From: JBEICQ01 sp040383885
Lineage (GTDB): Bacteria; Bacteroidota; Bacteroidia; UBA4408
Reading direction: 5' to 3'
NCBI GenBank assembly: GCA_040383885.1
Contig: JBEICQ010000027.1
Coordinates: 1 to 22,570 of the forward strand
DNA length: 22,570 nt
Shown here: piece by piece, positions 7,791 to 14,146 of the stretch
Layout: the number at the start of each line of letters is the position of its first letter
How positions within the stretch are numbered: position 1 is the stretch's first letter
The notes under the pieces: generated by a model
Seen by the model: only the letters and a program-made list of their open reading frames with translations
What the model was told of the DNA's origin: nothing
Database searches by the model: none
Program-made: the position numbers and the translations under genes

Positions 7791-8405
7791 TCATGGCCGG
7801 TATTCAAGCAGCACAAAAGAATCAATTTTTACTTTGGCGTATGCAAAATTGTCAAATCCGCATGCATCTGCAGTAATGCTTATCCCCTCGGGATTCTGGG
7901 AAGGAGACGAGGCTTTTGTGTAAAATGAAATCCCCTGATTTGCATCCTTGTCCTCCGGCTCTATGGAAGAGCCATTGAAAATAAGATTCACGCCCTGAGG
8001 AGAAGAAATATTCCCTTTTACGGTTGTGAGGTACTCCGTGCCTTTATAATTGATACGCAAATCGATATTACCGGAGGAACTGGTAGACATTTCCGAAATA
8101 GTAAGTTGAAACATAAATTTTCCTTCCGTACCAAGTATTTTTTGTACATCAAATAGATGAAGAGCCCTTGCTGCGACGCATCGTCCATTCTGGTTTGCAT
8201 CCAAAAGGAGGCTTCCATTTTCGATTTTAGAAACCACACGGAGGGATGTTCCACCTGTAGAAATAGAATCTGCACTGAGGGCCCAAAGGGTTGATTTGTC
8301 AAAATTCTCAACAAAGGAAATCATCGGGAAGGAAGAATTCTTTTTACATGCAAACATGAAAGTCAAAAGACCTGTCAAAAGGAGTGTCGATGAAAATATT
8401 TTCAT
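7791..8405 (-). CDS. Secreted lipoprotein of unknown function
   Basis: A 204-residue lipoprotein on the minus strand. The N terminus is a lipoprotein signal with hydrophobic stretch and lipobox ending FMFAC, giving Cys20 as the lipidated residue, followed by KKNSS. The rest is rich in serine, asparagine and beta-strand patterns (SGNIDLRINYKGTEYLTTVKG) and suggests a beta-sandwich carried on the cell envelope; I do not recognise the family. It is convergent with the receiver gene and separated by 126 bp from the upstream DUF4258-type gene, so it is probably its own transcript. A promoter with the -7 box TATTTTTG ends 5 bp before its ATG. Confidence 0.7.
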   Translation of the reverse strand: MKIFSSTLLLTGLLTFMFACKKNSSFPMISFVENFDKSTLWALSADSISTGGTSLRVVSKIENGSLLLDANQNGRCVAARALHLFDVQKILGTEGKFMFQLTISEMSTSSSGNIDLRINYKGTEYLTTVKGNISSPQGVNLIFNGSSIEPEDKDANQGISFYTKASSPSQNPEGISITADACGFDNFAYAKVKIDSFVLLEYRP

Positions 8406-8410
8406 AAAAA

Positions 8411-8440
8411 CAAAAATAAAAAATAAGTAATCAGATGCAA
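8411..8440 (-). promoter_or_regulatory. Promoter of lipoprotein gene, almost leaderless
   Basis: Read on the minus strand: TTG (8440-8438), 19 bp, TATTTTTG (8418-8411), an exact match to the Bacteroidota TTG-N19-TAnnTTTG pattern. The ATG at 8405 begins five bases after the -7 box, so the mRNA would have no leader or only a few bases. Confidence 0.6.
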
Positions 8441-8445
8441 TTGGT

Positions 8446-8476
8446 AAAAACCTTCTTTCATTTCAAAGGAGGAAGG
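8446..8476 (-). terminator. Possible Rho-independent terminator of the long minus-strand operon
   Basis: On the minus strand an imperfect stem is formed by 8476-8465 and 8458-8451 (CCTTC... with ...GAAGG, AAAG/CTTT inner pairs) and is followed by TTTTT (8450-8446). It lies about 55 bp after the DUF4258-type stop and directly before the lipoprotein promoter, the expected place for a terminator. Confidence 0.4.
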
Positions 8477-8531
8477 ATTTTCTTCAGAAGATAAAGGGTA
8501 GGAATAAATAGCTGAAAAGGAAGCTGTTTTT

Positions 8532-8912
8532 TTAGGGGATAATCTTGATTAAGCAGGAAGTAGAATCACAAAGCTCAAAACGGACAGACTTTACCAGTAC
8601 GCTCTCATCCGTATTACGAATGAAATAAATGGGGCAGGGCTTCCGATGCACCTCACTGTTGCTGAACTCCACATCTCCCTGTTCGAGAATTTTCCGAATA
8701 TCTTCTCCGTTGATATGCAGAGAATCCATGATGTCTTTGGCTTCCGGTTTTACCGTTGAAGGAAACTTCAAAAGTTTTTCAAGAATAACTTCCTGTGGTG
8801 ATTTGTAGATGTTCCGGTTTTTGAAAACCGAGAAATACACAACCACGGAGCCAATCACCAGTCCGATTGAAAACAATCGCAACCTTTTGCCAAAATCGTT
8901 AGGAGCTTCCAT
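8532..8912 (-). CDS. DUF4258-type membrane-anchored protein
   Basis: A 126-residue protein with one N-terminal TM helix (about residues 12-28, LRLFSIGLVIGSVVVYFSVF) and a small periplasmic or cytoplasmic alpha/beta domain. The domain carries the DUF4258-like pattern with LEQGDVEFSNSEVHRKPCPIYF and the tail RFELCDSTSCLI, including three cysteines. I recognise the pairing of such a protein with alanine dehydrogenase in Bacteroidota from memory, but function is unknown. It starts 8 bp after the ald stop on the same strand, so it is the last gene of the eight-gene operon. Confidence 0.7.
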   Translation of the reverse strand: MEAPNDFGKRLRLFSIGLVIGSVVVYFSVFKNRNIYKSPQEVILEKLLKFPSTVKPEAKDIMDSLHINGEDIRKILEQGDVEFSNSEVHRKPCPIYFIRNTDESVLVKSVRFELCDSTSCLIKIIP

Positions 8913-8920
8913 TTTGTATT

Positions 8921-10132
8921 TTACATGGCCGACATCAGCAGGTCGATATTGGTGTATGGATGGTTGTAGATCTCTCCTAAAAATTTACTGGTGAGTGTGC
9001 CATTGTAGATATAAACACCATTTCTCACTCCCCGATGCCTGCGGAGCATCTGCTCTATTCCGCCTTCTTCTCCGATATTCAGCAGAATGGGGGCAAAAAT
9101 ATTGCTCAATGCATAGGACGCTGTGCGCGAAACCCTGGAGGCAATGTTGGGCACACAATAGTGTATCACGCCGTATTTCCGAAATACCGGTCTGGTATGA
9201 TTGGTAACGATAGAGGTTTCAAAGCATCCTCCCTGATCAATACTGATGTCAACAATTACGGCTCCGTTTTTCATTTCACTCACCATCTGTTCACTCACAA
9301 CACAGGGTGTTCTGCCATTGGATGCCCTCAGGGCGCCGATGGCCACATCGGCTGTTTTCAGGTGCTTGGAAAGAATTTTTGGCTGCAATACAGAGGTAAA
9401 CACCCTTGTTCCCAAATCACTTTGAAGGCGGCGAAGGCGGTAGGGAGAATTGTCAAATATTTTTACGGAAGCACCAAGACCGAGTGCTGCACGGGTAGCA
9501 AACTCACCCACTGTGCCGGCTCCTATAATGAGTACTTCGGTGGGCGGAATTCCGGTTACTCCACCGAAAATGGCACCCTGGCCCTGATTAATATTGTTGA
9601 GGTATTCAGCTGCTATCAGGATGGCGGCATTGCCTGCGATTTCGCTCATTGATCGAATCACAGGAAAAATACCATCTTCATCTTTGATGTGATCAAAGGC
9701 AATGGCCGTAACTTTTTTATCCATCAGCTGACGAACAAAATCTTCTTTTTGTACACTTAACTGAAGCGCAGAAAACAGGGTCTGCTTGCGCTGCAACAAA
9801 GCCGTTTCTGCAGCAGAAGGAGGAGCAATTTTGAGGATGATATCAGCTTTGTAAACTTCTTCCGGCGAATGAACAATCCTGGCACCTGCCTCGCTGTAAT
9901 CTCTGTCGTCGAAGTTGGCCCCACTTCCTGCGCCGGTTTCCATCACAATTTCATGCCCATTGCTTACCAGCATGGCTACGGCATCGGGTACAAGAGCGAT
10001 GCGGTTTTCCTGAAAAGAGGTTTCCTTTGGTAATCCTATAAAAAGATCTCCTTTTTTCCTGGCAACCTCCAACATTTCTTCCTGAGGAAGCAAACCGCCC
10101 TGGCTTTGTATAGAATGTAAAATGGAATTCAT
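8921..10132 (-). CDS. ald: Alanine dehydrogenase (Bacteroidota type)
   Basis: A 403-residue member of the alanine dehydrogenase/PNT N-terminal family, which catalyses NAD-dependent deamination of L-alanine to pyruvate and ammonia. The substrate region begins with GLPKETSFQENRIALVPD, where Arg44 matches the substrate-binding arginine; Lys101 in ADIILKIAPP matches the catalytic lysine. The Rossmann fingerprint GAGTVG is at 204-209, followed by GASVKIFD ending the second strand. At the position of the catalytic histidine (YLHLA in Bacillus and Phormidium enzymes) this protein reads SALQLS, with Gln124 instead of His. The change appears to be a feature of the Bacteroidota subfamily, so the exact reaction is less certain than the name suggests. 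It follows purD by 7 bp and precedes the DUF4258-type gene by 8 bp in the same operon. The family is normally 360-405 residues, so the length is complete. Confidence 0.88.
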   Translation of the reverse strand: MNSILHSIQSQGGLLPQEEMLEVARKKGDLFIGLPKETSFQENRIALVPDAVAMLVSNGHEIVMETGAGSGANFDDRDYSEAGARIVHSPEEVYKADIILKIAPPSAAETALLQRKQTLFSALQLSVQKEDFVRQLMDKKVTAIAFDHIKDEDGIFPVIRSMSEIAGNAAILIAAEYLNNINQGQGAIFGGVTGIPPTEVLIIGAGTVGEFATRAALGLGASVKIFDNSPYRLRRLQSDLGTRVFTSVLQPKILSKHLKTADVAIGALRASNGRTPCVVSEQMVSEMKNGAVIVDISIDQGGCFETSIVTNHTRPVFRKYGVIHYCVPNIASRVSRTASYALSNIFAPILLNIGEEGGIEQMLRRHRGVRNGVYIYNGTLTSKFLGEIYNHPYTNIDLLMSAM

Positions 10133-10139
10133 GGAAGAT

Positions 10140-11447
10140 TCAATTTTCTAAAAATACATTTTTTTGCTGAAGAATCAACAAATCATTTCCAATGTCTTTT
10201 CGATAATAACGATTCTCATAAACCACTTGCCCACATAATGTGTAGGCATCTTTTATAGCTTCGTCGAGCGTATTGCCAAACCCATTGGCAGAAAGTACCC
10301 TTCCGCCTCTTGTAAGCAGTTTTTGATCTTGTGAATCCACTCCGGCAAACCGAATCCTCGAATAGATTGCTGAAGGAATTCGTACTTCCATACCGGTGGG
10401 ATATTTACCGGGATATCCATTTGCGGCCATAACCACTGAGACCACATGGCCGGGTAATATTTGCAGGCTTATCTCATCCAGCTTCTGCTTGTGCATGGCA
10501 GAAAAAACATGTATCCAATCAGGTTGTATTCTTGCCATCACACTTTGGGTTTCGGGATCACCCATGCGGCAATTGTATTCAATTACCCATGGTTCGCCAT
10601 GCTCATCAATCATGAGTCCAACAAAAATAAAACCCATATAGGCGATGCGCTCCTGCTGCAGCGCATGAAGGGTTTTCTGAATAATTTTTTCCTCCACCTT
10701 TTTGGCCAGGGAAGGAGTATAGAATACCACCGGAGAAACCGATCCCATGCCCCCGGTGTTGGGACCCGAATCTTCCTCTCCGATGCGTTTATAATCTTTG
10801 GCTTCAGGGAGAACCAAATAATTTAAACCATCGGTAAGCATAAACACACTTACCTCTATGCCTCTGATAAACTGTTCGATGACTACCTTGTATGAGGATG
10901 CACCAAAAACTGCTTCTTCGAGCATTTTGTCTATCCAGGTATCTGCTTCATCCGTGGTATCGCAAATGACCACCCCTTTTCCGGCTGCCGGCCCATCTGC
11001 TTTGATGACAAAAGGAGGGGAGAGGCTTCTCAAAAATTCTTTTGCGGCGGCAGCTTCTCCTTTTGCAAATTCCCGGTAGGGAGCAGTGGGAATTCCATAA
11101 TCGCGCATCAGTTTTTTGCTGAAGGCTTTGCTGCCCTCAAGCTTTGCACCATTGGCGGAAGGGCCTACAAGAATTAAATCAGGTCCGTGGATTTTTCTGA
11201 GATAGTCAACAAGCCCATTGATCAGTGGAATTTCGGGTCCTACCAGCACCAGTCCAATGTGGTGCTCACTGATGAATGCCGACAATGCAGGGAAATCATT
11301 TTCGGGGATGGGAATGTTTGTTGCGCAACCGGCAGTACCTGCATTTCCGGGAGCCACATAGAGCTTACCAATTCCGGGACTTGCCAGCAGGGCTTCAGCC
11401 AGGGCATGCTCCCTTCCTCCTGAACCGATCAGCAAACAATTTATCAT
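10140..11447 (-). CDS. purD: Phosphoribosylamine-glycine ligase
   Basis: A 435-residue cytoplasmic ATP-grasp enzyme that makes GAR from phosphoribosylamine, glycine and ATP in the second step of purine synthesis. The N terminus has the GAR synthetase start MINCLLIGSGGREHALAEAL and the following APGNAGT. The ATP-grasp segment is ADGPAAGKGVVI with the usual PNTGGMGSVSPV and the metal-site motif YNCRMGDPETQ (the common form is FNVRFGDPETQ). Length matches E. coli PurD (429). The start codon overlaps the pyrC stop by 4 bp (ATGA), so the two are translationally coupled; ald follows after 7 bp. No riboswitch or purine-box is visible, and expression is likely tied to the long operon. Confidence 0.97.
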   Translation of the reverse strand: MINCLLIGSGGREHALAEALLASPGIGKLYVAPGNAGTAGCATNIPIPENDFPALSAFISEHHIGLVLVGPEIPLINGLVDYLRKIHGPDLILVGPSANGAKLEGSKAFSKKLMRDYGIPTAPYREFAKGEAAAAKEFLRSLSPPFVIKADGPAAGKGVVICDTTDEADTWIDKMLEEAVFGASSYKVVIEQFIRGIEVSVFMLTDGLNYLVLPEAKDYKRIGEEDSGPNTGGMGSVSPVVFYTPSLAKKVEEKIIQKTLHALQQERIAYMGFIFVGLMIDEHGEPWVIEYNCRMGDPETQSVMARIQPDWIHVFSAMHKQKLDEISLQILPGHVVSVVMAANGYPGKYPTGMEVRIPSAIYSRIRFAGVDSQDQKLLTRGGRVLSANGFGNTLDEAIKDAYTLCGQVVYENRYYRKDIGNDLLILQQKNVFLEN

Positions 11448-12784
11448 TTGCGGGCAAATGCGAGACGCATCCCTCTGGTTTGGTCAATAATCACTCCGTT
11501 ATCGTAAACATGGTTACCGTTTACAAAAGTATGCAAAACTTTCCCCTTAAGGTTCATTCCCTCAAACGGACTCCATCCACATTTATAGAGCAGATTTTCT
11601 TTTGTTACAGCCGTGGTTCCATTTACATCAGCAACTACAAGGTCGGCATAATAACCCTTTCGGATATATCCCCGCTTTTCTATACCAAAGAGCTCGGCAG
11701 GCTTGTGCGAGGTTTTGTCAGCAATGGTTTCCAGTGAGAATGCATTCCTGTGATACAAGTCGAGCAGGGCAGGAAGCACATGCTGAACCAATGGCCCCCC
11801 GGAGGGACACTGTACATAAGGCATGGATTTTTCCTGCAGGGTATGAGGCGCATGATCCGTGGCAATTACATCAATCACATCGCGGTTTACTGCATCGATG
11901 ATTGCTTCTCTGTCTGCTTCAGTTTTTACGGCAGGATTCCACTTGATCAGATTCCCTTTGGTGAGATAATCCCTGTCGGAAAAAAACAAATGGTGTATGC
12001 ACGCTTCAGAGGTAATTCTTTTTTCGGACAGGGGTTTTTTATTAGAGAAAAGACTCAATTCCTCAAGCGTGGAGATATGTAAAATATGCAGTCGCGAATT
12101 ATACTTACTGGCCAGTTCAACGGCATAGGAAGAGGATTTGTAGCAAGCTTCCCGGCTTCTGATCTGAGGATGATGCACCGGCATAATAGCATCTCCAAAT
12201 TGTTGTTTGTAGCGCGCCATGGTTGATTTGATCATGGGATCATCTTCACAATGAACGGCAATTAGCATTTTTACTTCCCTAAAAATGGCATTGAGGGCCT
12301 CCGGATTATCCACAAGCATATCGCCTGTAGATGAACCCATGAAAATTTTTATCCCGCAAACGGTCTCAGGATTTGTTTGCAATAAATCTTCCAGGTTGCT
12401 GTTGGTGGTGCCCATGTAAAAGGAATAATTTGCCAGCGATACCTCTGAGGCGCGGATGTATTTATCTTCTAGTAAATCCTGGGTAACGGCACTCGGAACG
12501 GTATTGGGCATTTCCATGAAGGAAGTGATTCCTCCGGCAACAGCGGCACGACTTTCGGTAAACAAATCTCCTTTGTGTGTGAGACCCGGTTCCCGAAAAT
12601 GAACCTGATCATCAATCAACCCCGGAAAAACATGCTTGCCTTGCAGGTGATATACCTTTGCGTATGCAGCATCAGGAGCCCCCTGGGGATACACATCCTC
12701 GATAAAAGCACCGTCAATGACAACATCAGCGGGAAATACTTGATGCTCATTAACAAGGGTTCCTCCTTTAAGGAGTATTTTCAT
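11444..12784 (-). CDS. pyrC: Dihydroorotase
   Basis: A 446-residue amidohydrolase that cyclises carbamoyl-aspartate to dihydroorotate in pyrimidine synthesis. Visible metal-site elements are IDDQVHFREPGLTHKGD (57-73), MEMPNT (90-95), Lys146 in GIKIFMGSSTG where related amidohydrolases carry a carboxylated bridging lysine, His178 (VHCED), His236 (LHISTLEE), His264/265 (ACIHH) and Asp310 in ATDHAPH. The first zinc-binding motif, usually HxH, is Gln60-Val-His62 here. I believe this is normal for the Bacteroidota dihydroorotase family, so the enzyme should still be active, but the first histidine ligand is absent. The gene follows a secreted-protein gene by 7 bp and overlaps purD by 4 bp. The family is typically 420-450 residues, so length is complete. 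Confidence 0.94.
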   Translation of the reverse strand: MKILLKGGTLVNEHQVFPADVVIDGAFIEDVYPQGAPDAAYAKVYHLQGKHVFPGLIDDQVHFREPGLTHKGDLFTESRAAVAGGITSFMEMPNTVPSAVTQDLLEDKYIRASEVSLANYSFYMGTTNSNLEDLLQTNPETVCGIKIFMGSSTGDMLVDNPEALNAIFREVKMLIAVHCEDDPMIKSTMARYKQQFGDAIMPVHHPQIRSREACYKSSSYAVELASKYNSRLHILHISTLEELSLFSNKKPLSEKRITSEACIHHLFFSDRDYLTKGNLIKWNPAVKTEADREAIIDAVNRDVIDVIATDHAPHTLQEKSMPYVQCPSGGPLVQHVLPALLDLYHRNAFSLETIADKTSHKPAELFGIEKRGYIRKGYYADLVVADVNGTTAVTKENLLYKCGWSPFEGMNLKGKVLHTFVNGNHVYDNGVIIDQTRGMRLAFARK

Positions 12785-12791
12785 GTGAATA

Positions 12792-13436
12792 TTATTTTAA
12801 TCTTTTAAGGTAGTCGCCCGAAAACTTTTTAAGCAGGGGCTGCATCTTGTTCACATACTCTTCGTCGTATTCAAATTGCCCTGTTTTCTCACTGTAAGTA
12901 ATGATGGCAACCGGTTCTTTAAAAAGCGAGGCATCCAAATCAGGCGTCTCTCTAAAAAGAGATACATCAGCAGGGAAGATATATGCAGCGTTTAAATCTT
13001 TGGGTAAATGCGTATTGATTTTCAGAATTTTTTTACTAAATCCTTTACTGGAAATGATTACACGGTACTCATGATTAAATCCCAGACGCAACTTTCCTTT
13101 TCCTTTTTCATCCGTGTACATAGGTTTTCTTAGCCGTCCCTTTTCGTCATATATTCTGAACAGTACATGCGGAACCGGATCAGTAACAGTTGCTCCATAT
13201 TTTTTAACCGGTTCTGTTACCTCACATTCTAATTCGAGATAGTGAATTTTATCATCATGGGTAAACCCTTCCGGCAATTTATCGTCTTCCATTTCTTCCT
13301 CCTCTTCCATGCTCTCTTCCTTGTTTTCCGGAACAGTTTTTCCCTTTTGGGCAAACCCTTTTTGTGGCAATGAGAGCAGGCACATACAAAAGATGATAAT
13401 GCAGAATGGAAAAGCTGATCTTGTATGTTTGTGCAT
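12792..13436 (-). CDS. Secreted protein of unknown function with acidic linker
   Basis: A 214-residue exported protein. The start at 13436 (MHKHTRSAFPF) leads into a signal peptide with hydrophobic core CIIIFCMCLLSLPQ and cleavage near GFAQ-KG; an ATG at 13460 adds eight residues and is also possible. After the signal comes a very acidic linker (EESMEEEEEMEDD, about 42-54). The globular part, with VLFRIYDEKGRLRKPMYTD and GKLRLGFNHEYRVIISSKGF, resembles the beta-sandwich of carboxypeptidase-regulatory-like domains found in many Bacteroidota envelope proteins. I infer a periplasmic or surface role, function unknown. It sits between the kinase gene (50 bp) and pyrC (7 bp), inside the operon, so it is co-expressed with housekeeping enzymes. 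Confidence 0.7.
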   Translation of the reverse strand: MHKHTRSAFPFCIIIFCMCLLSLPQKGFAQKGKTVPENKEESMEEEEEMEDDKLPEGFTHDDKIHYLELECEVTEPVKKYGATVTDPVPHVLFRIYDEKGRLRKPMYTDEKGKGKLRLGFNHEYRVIISSKGFSKKILKINTHLPKDLNAAYIFPADVSLFRETPDLDASLFKEPVAIITYSEKTGQFEYDEEYVNKMQPLLKKFSGDYLKRLK

Positions 13437-13486
13437 GGTTCCGCTCTTTTTAGTGCGCAAGTAAAATTACAAAAAATGTTGTTATC

Positions 13487-14146
13487 TCATTTTGTCAAAG
13501 TATCCCCGGGTTCAATACGATGTACTCCCGGAGGATAGTCCCTGAGAATGGCATCTCGGATCATTTCGTAATGGTCAGGATATTTTACAAAGTCGAGACG
13601 ATTGATATCGAGGATGAGCATACTTGTTTGTCCGACAAGCTCTGCCTGCCTGAAAAACTGCATATAGCCTTCATTAATTTTGTTGAGGTAATCTGCACCA
13701 ATGCTTTGCTCATAGTCTCTTCCTCTGGTGGCGATATTGTGCAGCAAACGAGGCGTATCCACATAAAGAAAGACGAGCTTGCCCGGCAATTCCACTCCAG
13801 CCGAGGCCATGTAAAAAAACTCCCTGTACAACCTAAACTCATCTTCAGGCAAATTGGCTCTGGCAAAAATCAAACACTTCTGTATAAAATAGTCTGCCAC
13901 CAGGTATTCTCCAAAAAGTGCGCTGCGCGAAGGAATACCTTTTAGCTGTTGGTATCGTTCGGCTAAAAAGGACAGTTCAAGCGGGAAAGAATACCTTTCC
14001 GGATCGCCATAGAATTTAGGCAAAAAGGAGTTGTCTTCAAATTGTTCGAGCATAAGTCTGCAACCCAGCTCCGACGAAAGCTTTTTAGCCAGAGAAGTTT
14101 TTCCTGCACCGATGTTGCCTTCAATGGCAATAAATTCTCCGCCCAT
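13487..14146 (-). CDS. Deoxynucleoside kinase
   Basis: A 219-residue P-loop kinase of the deoxyribonucleoside kinase family, which phosphorylates deoxynucleosides for salvage. The start at 14146 overlaps the preceding stop by one base (TGATG) and puts the P-loop GNIGAGKTS at residues 10-18; a longer frame upstream reads through the ligase gene and has no family match. Other motifs are the acidic segment LEQFEDNSFLPKFY after strand 2, the base-binding region PLELSFLAERY, and the lid ATRGRDYEQS with paired arginines. Substrate specificity (dA/dG versus dC/dT) cannot be told by eye. In Bacteroidota this kinase is often near folK or cell-wall genes. Here its coupling to the ligase gene suggests co-translation. 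Confidence 0.9.
   Translation of the reverse strand: MGGEFIAIEGNIGAGKTSLAKKLSSELGCRLMLEQFEDNSFLPKFYGDPERYSFPLELSFLAERYQQLKGIPSRSALFGEYLVADYFIQKCLIFARANLPEDEFRLYREFFYMASAGVELPGKLVFLYVDTPRLLHNIATRGRDYEQSIGADYLNKINEGYMQFFRQAELVGQTSMLILDINRLDFVKYPDHYEMIRDAILRDYPPGVHRIEPGDTLTK

Noticed and set aside
9035..9652. Plus-strand open frame of 205 codons opposite ald
   Set aside because: Antisense shadow of a conserved enzyme with no domain features of its own.
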